Counted from the first letter of the stretch, positions 25,669 through 35,035 are shown. The stretch is 45,195 nt of DNA from DATKLX01 sp035542155 (GCA_035542155.1 DATKLX010000198.1:1-45195), one strand, 5' to 3'. The notes: generated by a model from the sequence alone, not told the origin. Program-made: numbers and translations.

Positions 25669-27051
25669 ATGAGCGCACCCGTAGCCGTTGCCCATTTTGC
25701 CGATAGTCGAGCCGATTTCTTCGCCCGGCGCGAAGAGCTGGTTCTGGAAGAGCTGGCCGCGCTTGCCTGGCTGCGGGAGGAGTTCCATCCGCTCGAATCG
25801 GCGATCCTGCGCAGCCAGCAGGGAGTGAAAGATTTTGCCGGCCAGTGCCAGAAGGAAAGCGCGCAGAGCCTGATCCTTCACCTGCCGACCTGGAGCGATC
25901 CGATCTTCTCGGTCAGGCTGGCCAGCTCCCTGAACCTGCCCATTCTGATCCTGGGAAATTCACGCCCCGAGACGTCCAGCATGGTTGGCCTGCTGGGGGT
26001 GGGCGGTGCGCTCGACCAGGTGGGACTGCCCCACAGCCGGGTGTTCGAGCACGGCAGCGACTCCTCGCGCCGGTTGGTCCGCGCTTTTATCCGTGCGGCC
26101 GCCGCCCGCAGCCAGCTTCGCGGGCAGACGCTCGGCCTGTTTGGCGGGCGAAGCCTGGGGATCCTGACTGCCGAGGCGGACGCGGCGCAGTGGCAGCGCC
26201 TCTTCGGGGTCAACATCGAGCTGATCGACCAACTGGAGATCGTCAACCTGGCCGAATCTCTCCCCCAGGTGGAGGTGGACCGGCACAAGGCTTTCCTGCT
26301 GCGTAGCCTGGGCCGGGTCTCTTTCGGCGATTCGTTTACGCCCCAGGCGTTCGAGCGCCAGGTGCGCAGCTACCTGGCTACCCGCTGCATCGTGGAGCGG
26401 CTTGGCCTGGACTTCGTCGGGGTCAAGTGCCAGCCCGAGCTCAGCGATGGCTACGTGACCCAGTGTATCGCTCACCTGCTCTTCGGCTGCGCCCGCGACG
26501 CGGGCGGCGACAAGCCTCTCATGGTCCACGCCTGCGAGTCTGATGCGGACGGCGCCTTGACCATGCGCCTCCTCTCGCTGCTGTCGGAAGGCAGGCCGGC
26601 AGCTCTTCTGGACGTGCGTTGGCTCAATCCTGTCACCGGGCTGTGGACCCTGGCCAACTGCGGCGCGATCCCGGCCGCGTTGGGGGCTACGCCCGAAGAC
26701 CCGGTAGGGCTCTCCCGCTTCTCGCTGGAGCCCCACGTCTTCGGGAGAGGCGGCGGCGGCGTGGTGACCGGCCTGATCCCCCCTCAGCCGGCGACCCTGG
26801 CGCGCCTGTGCCGTAAGAACGGCGAGTACTGGATGGCGATCGTCTCCGGCGAAGTCGTGGAGCCAGACCCGGCCGATCTCGAACGAATTACGCCGGCTTT
26901 TCCCAAGGCCTTCGTCCGCTCCAGCGCCGGGGTCGACTTCCTGTCCAGCTTTGGGTCCAACCACATTCACCTGGTTTCCGGGGATCTCACGCAGGAGCTG
27001 GTCGCTTTTTGCCGCCTGGCGGGGATTCCCTGGAAGATCTGGAATTCGTGA
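25669..27051 (+). CDS. L-fucose/L-arabinose isomerase-family protein
   Basis: A 460-residue protein resembling the FucI/AraA structural family. Candidate metal ligands are E290 (in ACESDADG), D315 (in ALLDVRWLN) and a His in the C-terminal NHIHLVSGD (432 or 434). The E-to-D spacing of 25 residues is close to that in E. coli FucI. An N-terminal domain with ILHLPTW and a Rossmann-like LGLFGGRSLG precede them. It is shorter than FucI (about 590 residues), matching the shorter FucI-like group. Expected reaction: aldose-ketose isomerisation using Mn2+ in the cytoplasm. The substrate could be fucose, rhamnose, quinovose, arabinose or a related sugar. Confidence 0.82.
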   Translation: MSAPVAVAHFADSRADFFARREELVLEELAALAWLREEFHPLESAILRSQQGVKDFAGQCQKESAQSLILHLPTWSDPIFSVRLASSLNLPILILGNSRPETSSMVGLLGVGGALDQVGLPHSRVFEHGSDSSRRLVRAFIRAAAARSQLRGQTLGLFGGRSLGILTAEADAAQWQRLFGVNIELIDQLEIVNLAESLPQVEVDRHKAFLLRSLGRVSFGDSFTPQAFERQVRSYLATRCIVERLGLDFVGVKCQPELSDGYVTQCIAHLLFGCARDAGGDKPLMVHACESDADGALTMRLLSLLSEGRPAALLDVRWLNPVTGLWTLANCGAIPAALGATPEDPVGLSRFSLEPHVFGRGGGGVVTGLIPPQPATLARLCRKNGEYWMAIVSGEVVEPDPADLERITPAFPKAFVRSSAGVDFLSSFGSNHIHLVSGDLTQELVAFCRLAGIPWKIWNS

Positions 27052-27077
27052 GGATCTCACGCATTACGGAGGAACGC

Positions 27078-29027
27078 ATGGAACAGAAATACTGCGGGTT
27101 TTGGGGCCGAATCTTACGGGTGAACCTTACGACCGGCCAGGCGAGCGTTGAGGAGCCCGATCCGCTCCTCTACCGGCGCTATATGGGCGGCCGCAGCCTT
27201 GCTCTGTACTACCTGCTCCGCGAAGTCCCTCCGGATACCGGCGCATTGTCCCCTGAAAACAAGCTGATCCTGATGACCTCGGTGGTGACCGGCATCCCGA
27301 TCTCCGGCCAGCCGCGCCACACCTGCGCCGCCATCTCCCCGCTGACAGGCTGCCTTGCCGATTCCCAGTGCGGCGGGTGGTGGGGCGCCGAGCTCAAGTT
27401 TGCCGGCTACGACGGCCTGATCGTGGAAGGCCGGGCGGAAGCCCCGGTGTACATCTACATCGAGGACGACGCGGTCGAGATCCTCCCCGCGGGCGAACTG
27501 TGGGGCAAGACCACCGGCGACGTGCAGGACGCCCTACGACAGGAGCACGGCGAGAAGGTCCGGGTCCTGCAGTGCGGGCCGGCGGGAGAGAAGCTGGTCC
27601 GGTTTGCGAACCTGACCGACGACCTGAAGCACTTCCACGGGCGAGGTGGTCTGGGGGCGGTCTATGGCAGCAAGAACCTGCGCGCTATCGCGGTGCACGG
27701 CTCCCACCGCCGCATTAAAATCGCCGACCCAAAACGGCTTCAGGAGCTGGCGCAGTGGTTCGTCAAGGGCGTCAAAATCGGCCCATCGCTGTCCTTGCAC
27801 CACGAGCTGGGCACCTCCAAAGGGATCGTCCCGGTCAGCGTGCAGGGCATCCTGCCGACCTACAATTTTCAGGACGGCTCATTCGCCGGGGCTGAACAGA
27901 TCGGCGGCGAGAACATGAAAAAGACCCTTAACGGCAAGACTGAGAGCTGCTTCGCCTGCGCCGAATCCTGCAAACGCTCGCTGGAAGGGGAGAGCGGGCC
28001 CTTCCAGGTGACCCGCCAGTACGGCGGGCCGGAATATGAATCCATCGGGCTGCTCGGCTCGAACCTGGGCGTGGACAACATCGTCGCCGTGGCTGCCTGC
28101 AATGAGCTGTGCAACAGGCTCGGCCTGGATACCATCTCGACTGGCGCGACCATCTCCTGGGCGGTGGAATGCTTCGAGCGCGGCCTGCTGACGCTCGAAG
28201 ACACCGGCGGGATCGACTTCAAATGGAACGATCCCGAGAACAATTACTGCCTGATCGAAATGATCGCGGCGCGCAAAGGCTTCGGCGATCTCCTGGCGGA
28301 AGGCAGCCGGGCGGCGGCGCGCCGGATCGGGCGCGGCAGCGAGCGGTACGCCATGCAGGTCAAGGGCCAGGAGCTGCCCAACCACGAGCCGCGTGGAAAA
28401 TGGGGAGTTGGGCTCGGTTACGCAGTCTCTCCCACCGGCGGCGACCACCTCCAGGCTGCTCACGATCCCTGGTTTACCAAACCGGGCAAGTACACGACCG
28501 AATACGATTGGGTCGACCTGGAGGACCTGGCCCCGGTGGGTCTGCTGGACCCAGTGCCGGCCGAGGATTTGAGCGGCGCGAAAGTGCGCCTGTTCGTCTA
28601 CCTGCAGTACATCTGGGCGCTTCACGACGTGCTGGACTGGTGCATCTTCACCGCCGTCCCCGAGTTTCGCGCGCTCAGCCTCAACCAGCTCACCGAGATC
28701 GTGGCCTGCTCCACGGGCTGGCGCACCAGCCTGTTCGAGCTGCTCAAGGTGGGCGAGCGCAGCGTGACCATGGCGCGCGCCTTCAACGTGATGCGCGGCT
28801 TCAGCGCCGCCGACGATACCCTTCCCGAGCGCTTCTTCGAGCCGCTGCGCGCGGGCGCACTGAAGGGGCACAAGATCGATCGGGCAGATTTCGAGCGCGC
28901 GCTCAAGCTGTATTATGGGATGATGGGCTGGGACCCGCAGGGCCGGCCCACCGAGGCCAGGCTCGAAGAGCTGGGTATCGGTTGGGTTTGGGAATACCAA
29001 AAAAACCACGTCCCGGCCGAGGCGTAA
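27078..29027 (+). CDS. Aldehyde:ferredoxin oxidoreductase (tungsten type)
   Basis: A 649-residue member of the AOR family. The N-terminal segment YCGFWGRILRVNLTTG and the early MGGRSLALYYLL are typical of the cofactor-binding domain. The 4Fe-4S cluster ligands are C291, C294 and C298 (CFACAESC) and C522 (in LDWCIFTA), as in the archaeal enzyme. An in-frame start at 27009 overlaps the isomerase gene. The ATG at 27078 with GGAGG at 27068-27072 is chosen. A MoaD/ThiS-like protein follows directly, as in many AOR operons. It would oxidise an aldehyde to the acid and reduce ferredoxin, which implies an anaerobic lifestyle. Confidence 0.9.
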   Translation: MEQKYCGFWGRILRVNLTTGQASVEEPDPLLYRRYMGGRSLALYYLLREVPPDTGALSPENKLILMTSVVTGIPISGQPRHTCAAISPLTGCLADSQCGGWWGAELKFAGYDGLIVEGRAEAPVYIYIEDDAVEILPAGELWGKTTGDVQDALRQEHGEKVRVLQCGPAGEKLVRFANLTDDLKHFHGRGGLGAVYGSKNLRAIAVHGSHRRIKIADPKRLQELAQWFVKGVKIGPSLSLHHELGTSKGIVPVSVQGILPTYNFQDGSFAGAEQIGGENMKKTLNGKTESCFACAESCKRSLEGESGPFQVTRQYGGPEYESIGLLGSNLGVDNIVAVAACNELCNRLGLDTISTGATISWAVECFERGLLTLEDTGGIDFKWNDPENNYCLIEMIAARKGFGDLLAEGSRAAARRIGRGSERYAMQVKGQELPNHEPRGKWGVGLGYAVSPTGGDHLQAAHDPWFTKPGKYTTEYDWVDLEDLAPVGLLDPVPAEDLSGAKVRLFVYLQYIWALHDVLDWCIFTAVPEFRALSLNQLTEIVACSTGWRTSLFELLKVGERSVTMARAFNVMRGFSAADDTLPERFFEPLRAGALKGHKIDRADFERALKLYYGMMGWDPQGRPTEARLEELGIGWVWEYQKNHVPAEA

Positions 29028-29031
29028 AAGC

Positions 29032-29268
29032 ATGCACGTGACGGTCAAGCTGTACGGCACTCTGCGGCGCTTCTCTCTCCCAGATACACCCGGCATCTGG
29101 AGCGGGGAGATCCCTCCTGGCAGCACCCTGCTCGACCTGGCAGCCCTGCTGGGCGCACCGGCCGAAGAGGTGGCGGCCGGGGCGGTCAATGGGGAGACGC
29201 TTGCGCTGGATACGACCATCCCGCCCAATGCCAAAATTATGTTGGTCACGCACGTCAACGGGGGCTGA
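29032..29268 (+). CDS. MoaD/ThiS-family sulfur carrier protein
   Basis: A 78-residue ubiquitin-like protein starting MHVTVKLYGTLRRF and ending in the Gly-Gly needed for adenylation and thiocarboxylate formation. The core AGAVNGETLALDTTI matches the MoaD/ThiS fold. It lies four bases after the AOR stop. AOR genes are frequently paired with a dedicated MoaD for the tungsto-pterin cofactor, so this is the likely job. No MoeB-like activator is present in the window, so one must be supplied from elsewhere. Confidence 0.85.
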   Translation: MHVTVKLYGTLRRFSLPDTPGIWSGEIPPGSTLLDLAALLGAPAEEVAAGAVNGETLALDTTIPPNAKIMLVTHVNGG

Positions 29269-29307
29269 CCCTGAGCATCATCGATTTGCAAGAATTGAGG
29301 AGAAAGA

Positions 29308-30396
29308 ATGGAAGCAGTAACCTATAAAAGCCCGCTACACCAGATGATCATTACCACCGCCTGCGATTATTGGAATGACTCCTGTTCTATAGAAGAATTG
29401 ACCTACGCGATCGAAAATGGCGCGGTGGGGGCCACCACCAACCCCACCATCGTCGGAGAGGTGCTCAAGAAAGAGATGCCGCTTTGGCGCGAGCGCATCG
29501 AGCAGATCATCCGCGAGAACCCAACCTGGAACGAGGACGCGGTCACCTGGAAGCTGATCGAGGAGATGGCCGCCCGCGGTGCGGGCCTGCTGCGACCCAT
29601 CTACGAGCGGGAAGGCCATCTCAAAGGTCGCATCTCGATCCAGACCGACCCGAAGAACTACCGCAACGCCGAAGCCTTGGTCGCCCAGGCGGTCCATTTT
29701 TCAACCATCGCGCCTAATCTGCACGTTAAAATTCCGGTGACCAAAGCCGGGGTCGAAGCCATCGAAGAAGTGACCTGCCGGGGCGTCAACATTAACGCCA
29801 CGGTGAGTTTCTCGGTTCCCCAGGCCATTGCCGTGGCTGAGGCGGTCGAGCGCGGGCTCGACCGCCGTCAGGCCGAAGGAAAGGATATTTCTGAGATGGC
29901 CCCGGTCTGCACGATCATGATCGGGCGGCTGGACGATTGGATTCAGGTGCTGGTCAAACGAGATGGCATCGTGACCAACCCGGGGCATCCTCATTGGGCA
30001 GGCCTGGCCTGTTTCAAAAAAGCCTATGGGTTGTATCAGGCTCGCGCCTACCGCACTCGACTGCTCTCGGCGGCCTACCGCCACCACCTGCACTGGTCCG
30101 AGCTGATCGGCGGCGATGTCGTCCAGACCATCACTTACGCCTGGCAAAAAGCATTTAACACCTCGGATATCGAGGTGACGCCGCGCATGCAGAACCCCGT
30201 CGATCCGGACATTGTCGCCCAGCTGTACCGGAAATTCCTCGATTTCCGCCGGGCGTACGATGAAGATGGCCTGACCCTCGCAGAATTTGATACCTTTGGT
30301 CCCACGGTGCGCACGCTGCGCCAGTTCATCAGCAGTTACGCCGACCTGGCCAGCGTCATCCGTGATTTCATGTTGCCAAATCCAGATGTGAAGTAA
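29308..30396 (+). CDS. Transaldolase-family protein
   Basis: A 362-residue TIM-barrel protein of the transaldolase family. The Schiff-base Lys is in LHVKIPVTKAG. Other family positions are Asp in TACDYWNDS, Asn in TTNPTIV, Asn/Thr in NINATVSFS and Gly-Arg in IMIGRLDD. ATG at 29308 follows TGAGGAG. The length is near the longer tal group and not the 220-residue fructose-6-phosphate aldolases. No transketolase or other pentose-phosphate gene is adjacent, so it probably acts on the operon's own ketose, moving a three-carbon dihydroxyacetone unit and releasing an aldehyde. Confidence 0.85.
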   Translation: MEAVTYKSPLHQMIITTACDYWNDSCSIEELTYAIENGAVGATTNPTIVGEVLKKEMPLWRERIEQIIRENPTWNEDAVTWKLIEEMAARGAGLLRPIYEREGHLKGRISIQTDPKNYRNAEALVAQAVHFSTIAPNLHVKIPVTKAGVEAIEEVTCRGVNINATVSFSVPQAIAVAEAVERGLDRRQAEGKDISEMAPVCTIMIGRLDDWIQVLVKRDGIVTNPGHPHWAGLACFKKAYGLYQARAYRTRLLSAAYRHHLHWSELIGGDVVQTITYAWQKAFNTSDIEVTPRMQNPVDPDIVAQLYRKFLDFRRAYDEDGLTLAEFDTFGPTVRTLRQFISSYADLASVIRDFMLPNPDVK

Positions 30397-30458
30397 AATT
30401 ATCTCATCATCCCAGGCTGTGAAAAATTCGTTCAAACCAGAATTATGAGGAAACCAGA

Positions 30459-31979
30459 ATGAGCGCCATTCCCAAGTTGAAATACTTTGCAGATGGACAG
30501 TGGCTGGACTCAAAATCCGGAAAAACCATGGATATCTATGACCCCAGCCGCGGCGAGGTGATCGCCCAAACGCCCTGCTGTACCGAGGAAGAGGTCAACC
30601 GCGCCATCCAGTCGGCCAGGGCGGCTTTCCCGGCCTGGTCGGAGACCCCGGTGATGAAACGGGCCCAGGTCCTCTACCGCTTCCGCGACCTTGTCGACCA
30701 GCACATGGACGAGCTAACCTATATGGTAGCTCGCGAGCACGGCAAAGTCTGGGAGGAGGCCAAAGGCGACATCCTTAAAGTCAAGGAGCCGGTCGAGCTG
30801 GCCTGCGGGATCCCCAGCCTGATGTTGGGGGAATCGCTGATGGAAACCTCCCCCGGATATGACACCGTGCTTTACCGCGAGCCGGTGGGCGTGTTCGCCG
30901 GCATCGTTCCCTTCAATTTCCCGGGTATGATCCCCATGGGCTGGATGGCGCCGCTGTGCATCGCCACCGGCAACACCCTGGTCCTCAAAGCCGCCTCCTG
31001 GACACCAATGACCGCCCTGCGCCTGGCGGAGCTGTGGCAGGAAGCCGGGCTGCCCGCCGGCGTCCTGAACATCCTCACCTGTAGCCGTAACGAGGCGGAG
31101 ATCTTCCTGAAACACCCGGACGTACGCGGGGTCAGCTTCGTTGGCTCTACCTCGGTAGGGCTGCACATTTACTCGACCGCCGCGGCCCACGGCAAACGCG
31201 TCCAGGCGCTGACCGAAGCCAAGAACCACGGCCTGGTCCTCGAAGACGCCGCCCTGGAGCGCTCGGCGCGGGGGATCATCAACTCTTCGTTTGGCTGCGC
31301 CGGTGAGCGCTGCATGGCCCTGCCGGTGATCGTAGCCCAGGAGAGCATCGCCGACCAGTTGGTCGAGCTGCTGGTCAAATATGCCAGCCAGCTCAAGATT
31401 GGCCCCGCCTACGATAAAACCTCCGAGTTGGGGCCGCTGGTCACCGAAAGCCACCGCCAGTCGGTGCTGAAGTGGATCGAGAAAGGGATCGCCGAGGGCG
31501 CCAGGCTCGCTCTGGATGGCCGCAACGTCAAAGTCCCCGGCTACGAAAAGGGTTTCTACCTGGGGCCGACGATCTTCGACTGCGTGGAGCCGGGGATGAC
31601 CATCGGCGATGAAGAAATCTTTGGCCCGGTGATCAGCGTCAAGCGGGCGCGCAATTTCGAAGAAGGCCTGGAGCTGATGAACCGCAACCGCTTTGCCAAC
31701 GGCTCCGTGATCTACACCCAGAGCGGCTATTATAGCCGTGAATTTGCCCGCCGTTCCCATGGTGGGATGGTTGGGATCAACGTGGGCATCCCGGTGCCAG
31801 TCGGCCTCTTCCCCTTCACCGGGCACAAAGATTCGTTCTTTGGAGACCTGCACGCCCTGGGGAAAGATGGCGTCCGCTTCTTCACGGAGACCAAGGCCGT
31901 GACCACCAAATGGTTCGACGAGGAAGAAAAGAGGAAGACGAAGGTCGACACCTGGGATGGATCGGTGGGAGGCCGATAA
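30459..31979 (+). CDS. Methylmalonate-semialdehyde dehydrogenase-like (CoA-acylating ALDH)
   Basis: A 506-residue aldehyde dehydrogenase. The catalytic Cys is C285 in GCAGERCMA. The usual general-base Glu of ALDHs is replaced by Asn in TEAKNHGLV, the hallmark of MmsA/IolA enzymes that form acyl-CoA. The cofactor segment PFNFPGMIP is also MmsA-like. ATG at 30459 follows TGAGGAAACC. It is the last gene of the operon, and its stop is three bases from the convergent permease stop. The true aldehyde may be a C3 product of the transaldolase such as lactaldehyde or malonate semialdehyde; this is inference. Confidence 0.87.
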   Translation: MSAIPKLKYFADGQWLDSKSGKTMDIYDPSRGEVIAQTPCCTEEEVNRAIQSARAAFPAWSETPVMKRAQVLYRFRDLVDQHMDELTYMVAREHGKVWEEAKGDILKVKEPVELACGIPSLMLGESLMETSPGYDTVLYREPVGVFAGIVPFNFPGMIPMGWMAPLCIATGNTLVLKAASWTPMTALRLAELWQEAGLPAGVLNILTCSRNEAEIFLKHPDVRGVSFVGSTSVGLHIYSTAAAHGKRVQALTEAKNHGLVLEDAALERSARGIINSSFGCAGERCMALPVIVAQESIADQLVELLVKYASQLKIGPAYDKTSELGPLVTESHRQSVLKWIEKGIAEGARLALDGRNVKVPGYEKGFYLGPTIFDCVEPGMTIGDEEIFGPVISVKRARNFEEGLELMNRNRFANGSVIYTQSGYYSREFARRSHGGMVGINVGIPVPVGLFPFTGHKDSFFGDLHALGKDGVRFFTETKAVTTKWFDEEEKRKTKVDTWDGSVGGR

Positions 31980-31982
31980 CCT

Positions 31983-32822
31983 TTAGCGCCTGATCCCGCT
32001 CAGCGCAATCCCTTCGATGAATTGTCTTTGGGCGATGAAAAAGACGATGACCAGCGGCAGCACGCTGATCAGGGCGCCGGCCATCAGGACCGTGAATTTG
32101 CCGCTGATATTGAGCTGCTGCTGGAAGAAGGCCAGGCCCACCGTCAGGGTGGTGTTTGGCACCGCAGGCATGTAAACCAGAGGCGCCAGGAGATCGTTCC
32201 AGGCGCCTTTGAATGAAAAAATGGCCAGAGCCGCCAAGGCGGGTTTGGACAGAGGCATGTAAATCATCCAGAAGATCTGGATCAGATTGGCCCCGTCCAT
32301 ACGCGCCGCTTCCGCCAGCTCACGCGGGATGGTGAGGAAATACTGGCGCAGCAGAAATGTCCCCAGCGCTCCACCCCAGAAGGCCGGCAGCCACAACGGC
32401 ACGCTCGTGCCGATCAGCCCCAGCCACTTGAACACGATAAAATTGGGGATCAACGTCACCTGGGTGGGGATCATCAGCGTGATCAGCAGCAGGGTGAAAA
32501 GGAAACCGCGCAGCCTGAATTTCACCACAGCGAAGCAGAAAGCCGCCATCGCGCAGGTGATCAACTGGCCGGCTGTGACCAGCAGGGAAATGAAGGTGCT
32601 GTTCCAAAATAGCCGCAGGAAATCGATATCCACCGCGAACAGATCTTTGAAATTTTGCAAGGTGAAGGTCGGCGGGATGAGAGTCCGTGTGAACTGATCC
32701 GCGGGGAGCTTGAATGAGGTCGAAATCATCCACAGGAACGGTCCAACCATGATGACCGAGCCGAGGATCAGCAGGGTATAGGTGATCAGATCGAGGGTGA
32801 GTTTTTGGGAACGGGTTTCCAT
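31983..32822 (-). CDS. Carbohydrate ABC transporter permease, MalG type
   Basis: A 279-residue permease with six hydrophobic segments and the EAA loop EAARMDGA followed by PLSKPALAALAIFSF. It ends in FIEGIALSGIRR, typical of MalG-type proteins. It is the last gene of the minus-strand operon, with an 11-base gap from the MalF-type gene. No ATPase is encoded here, so a shared MsmK/UgpC-type ATPase elsewhere must serve it, as is usual for this importer class. Confidence 0.92.
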   Translation of the reverse strand: METRSQKLTLDLITYTLLILGSVIMVGPFLWMISTSFKLPADQFTRTLIPPTFTLQNFKDLFAVDIDFLRLFWNSTFISLLVTAGQLITCAMAAFCFAVVKFRLRGFLFTLLLITLMIPTQVTLIPNFIVFKWLGLIGTSVPLWLPAFWGGALGTFLLRQYFLTIPRELAEAARMDGANLIQIFWMIYMPLSKPALAALAIFSFKGAWNDLLAPLVYMPAVPNTTLTVGLAFFQQQLNISGKFTVLMAGALISVLPLVIVFFIAQRQFIEGIALSGIRR

Positions 32823-32833
32823 AAGCCTATGGG

Positions 32834-33721
32834 TTACTCATACACCACGTACCGTCTTTCCAGCCAGAAATAGAAGGCCATCAAGGCGAAGATCAAAACC
32901 GCCAGCTCGATCGCCTGGGCGCTGGCCCCGCCGTAGTTAAAAAAGTTCCAGGCGTTCCGGTAGATGGAATACACGATCACCGGGAATAAGCTGTCTCCCT
33001 GGTTCCGGCGGGTGAGGATGTATACATAGTCGTATGCCTGGAAGGCGTTGATCGTGGTGATCAATAGCTGAAAAAAGATGCTCGGAGTCACCAGGGGCAG
33101 GGTAATCCGGAAGAATTGCTGCGAGGAATTAGCGCCGTCCAGGGTCGCCGCTTCGTAATATTCCTTCGAGACGGCCGTCAATCCGGCCAGGAAAATGATC
33201 ATCCCTTCGCCGATGGCCCCCCAGATATTGACGATCACCAGGGCAAACAAGACCTTATTGGTGCACAGCCAGCAGACCGGCGTCAACCCCAGCGTCTGGA
33301 GAATATAATTCAAAATGCCGGTGTCTTTGCCATAGATCATGTTCCAAACCAGGGCTGTGGCGACAGCCGAGGTGACCGTAGGGAGAAAGTAGATCGTGCG
33401 AAAGATCGAGACGCCGCGGATCTTGCGGTTGAGCAGCACCGCTACAGCCAGTGAGAAAATGACCACCCCCGGAACATACAGGGCGCTGAACGCGAAGGTA
33501 TTCAACAGGGCCTTCACCAGCCTGGAGTCATTCAGCAGCGCGGCATAATTCTGGATCCCGACCCACTTCGGCGGGGTCAAAAGGTCCCATTGGGTAAAGC
33601 TGAGCCCCAAAATCGCCAGGACGGAACCGAATACCCCGAAAATCAGACCGATCAGGGTCGGGACCAGCATCAGCCACAGCCAGAATTTTTCTCTCCCTAA
33701 CGGCTTAAGACCATACTCCAT
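32834..33721 (-). CDS. Carbohydrate ABC transporter permease, MalF type
   Basis: A 295-residue permease with six hydrophobic segments. The EAA loop is YYEAATLDGANSSQQFFRITLP, with the expected downstream LLITTINAFQAYDYVYI segment. The N-terminus PLGREKFWLWLMLVPTLIG is typical of the UgpA/MalF group. ATG at 33721 lies only three bases after the binding-protein stop, so translation is coupled. It pairs with the MalG-type permease to import an oligosaccharide or glycoside. Confidence 0.92.
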   Translation of the reverse strand: MEYGLKPLGREKFWLWLMLVPTLIGLIFGVFGSVLAILGLSFTQWDLLTPPKWVGIQNYAALLNDSRLVKALLNTFAFSALYVPGVVIFSLAVAVLLNRKIRGVSIFRTIYFLPTVTSAVATALVWNMIYGKDTGILNYILQTLGLTPVCWLCTNKVLFALVIVNIWGAIGEGMIIFLAGLTAVSKEYYEAATLDGANSSQQFFRITLPLVTPSIFFQLLITTINAFQAYDYVYILTRRNQGDSLFPVIVYSIYRNAWNFFNYGGASAQAIELAVLIFALMAFYFWLERRYVVYE

Positions 33722-33724
33722 AGT

Positions 33725-35035
33725 CTATTGGTTCTTTGCCAGGACGGCATCCGCGTCTTTGACGATCTGCTCCAGGGTGGGGTTCAGCTCCGCCTCGCCC
33801 CGCCAGACGGCGCCCATCCCATCCCCAACTGTGGAGGCCCACTCGTCGTAGCCTTTGAAGACCGGCTTCATGTGAGCGTAGGCCAGGGCGTCCAGGAAAA
33901 CCTTCTGGTTGAGGTTCGATCCTTTTTGCTGCAGGAAGGTCGGGCTTTCCGCCACCGCCTTCAGTACCGGGCAGGCAAATCCGAGATCAGCCAGGCGGGA
34001 TTGGCCTTTTTCGCTGAGCACATACTGGATGAATTTGAAGGCCTCGTCGGGATGTTTGGAGGCCTTGGCCACCACAAAGCCGGCGCTGTTAACGCTGGTT
34101 GCCTGGCCCGCCGGCCCTTTCGGCATGGGAGCCACATCGTATTTGAAGCCGCTGGTGTTGTATCCGGGAACCGCCCAGTGCCCGATGGGGGTCATGGCGG
34201 CGATGCCGGCCTGGAAGAGGTCTGAACCGTACTGGCTGACCGTATTGGCATCGGGGGTCGATTTATCGACAAACACCATGTCGTGGAGCAGTTGCCAGGC
34301 CTTGCGCGACTCGGGAGTGCCTACCAGGGTTTTGGTGTGGTCCGCGCTGACGATATCCCCGCCGTACGCCCACAAGGCTTCGCTCCAACCCGGTTCCATA
34401 TCCCATTCATCGAAAAAGAAACCGAACTGCTGTTTATCGTTGACCGTCGTGGTCAGCTTCTTGGCCGCAGCGCGCAGATCCTCCCAGGTCCAATCCGCCG
34501 TAGGATAGGCCACCTTGGCCGCGTCGAACATATCTTTGTTATAGAACAGGACGATGGTCTGGAAGTCGCGAGGCAGCCCGTAGTACCCGTCGGCGATTTT
34601 GTAAGCCTGAAGGGTTTGCGGATAAATGCCCTTGAGCATATCCGGGTTCTTATCCAGGTATGGCTGCAGGTTCAGCAGCACCCCGCGCGACTGGTAGTCC
34701 AGGAAGAGCGGCGCGTCCATGGCAAAGAGATCCGGGGGTGTGTTGGCGGCCAGGAGGGTTTTCAGCTTTCCCCAGTAGGAGTCCCAGTCGGCGACCTCAA
34801 TGTTCACCTTGATTTGGGGGTTGGCCGCTTCGAAATCGGCTATGATCTGCTTCCAGACCGCCAGCTCTTCGGGAGCGCCCCAGGCGCTGAAAGAGATCTC
34901 CACAGAGGCGGCCGCGCCGGCTGAAGGCTGGGTTGCTACCGCGGCCGGGGCGGTGGATGTGGCCGCAGGGGCCGGGCTGCAGGCTGCCAGGAATACCATC
35001 ATTCCGAGCATAAGGACCGAAACGAGCTTTTTCAT
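33725..35035 (-). CDS. Extracellular solute-binding lipoprotein, family 1
   Basis: A 436-residue lipoprotein with the lipobox LAAC, Cys19 as lipidation site, and an Ala/Thr/Pro-rich linker (about 20-45). The mature domain has VEISFSAWGAPEELAVWKQIIADFEAANP and repeated Trp, as in maltose/glycerol-phosphate-type binding proteins. ATG at 35035 follows AGGAGGA. It is the recognition part of the MalFG importer. The GH36 gene directly upstream points to alpha-galactosides or related glycosides as ligands. Confidence 0.92.
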   Translation of the reverse strand: MKKLVSVLMLGMMVFLAACSPAPAATSTAPAAVATQPSAGAAASVEISFSAWGAPEELAVWKQIIADFEAANPQIKVNIEVADWDSYWGKLKTLLAANTPPDLFAMDAPLFLDYQSRGVLLNLQPYLDKNPDMLKGIYPQTLQAYKIADGYYGLPRDFQTIVLFYNKDMFDAAKVAYPTADWTWEDLRAAAKKLTTTVNDKQQFGFFFDEWDMEPGWSEALWAYGGDIVSADHTKTLVGTPESRKAWQLLHDMVFVDKSTPDANTVSQYGSDLFQAGIAAMTPIGHWAVPGYNTSGFKYDVAPMPKGPAGQATSVNSAGFVVAKASKHPDEAFKFIQYVLSEKGQSRLADLGFACPVLKAVAESPTFLQQKGSNLNQKVFLDALAYAHMKPVFKGYDEWASTVGDGMGAVWRGEAELNPTLEQIVKDADAVLAKNQ

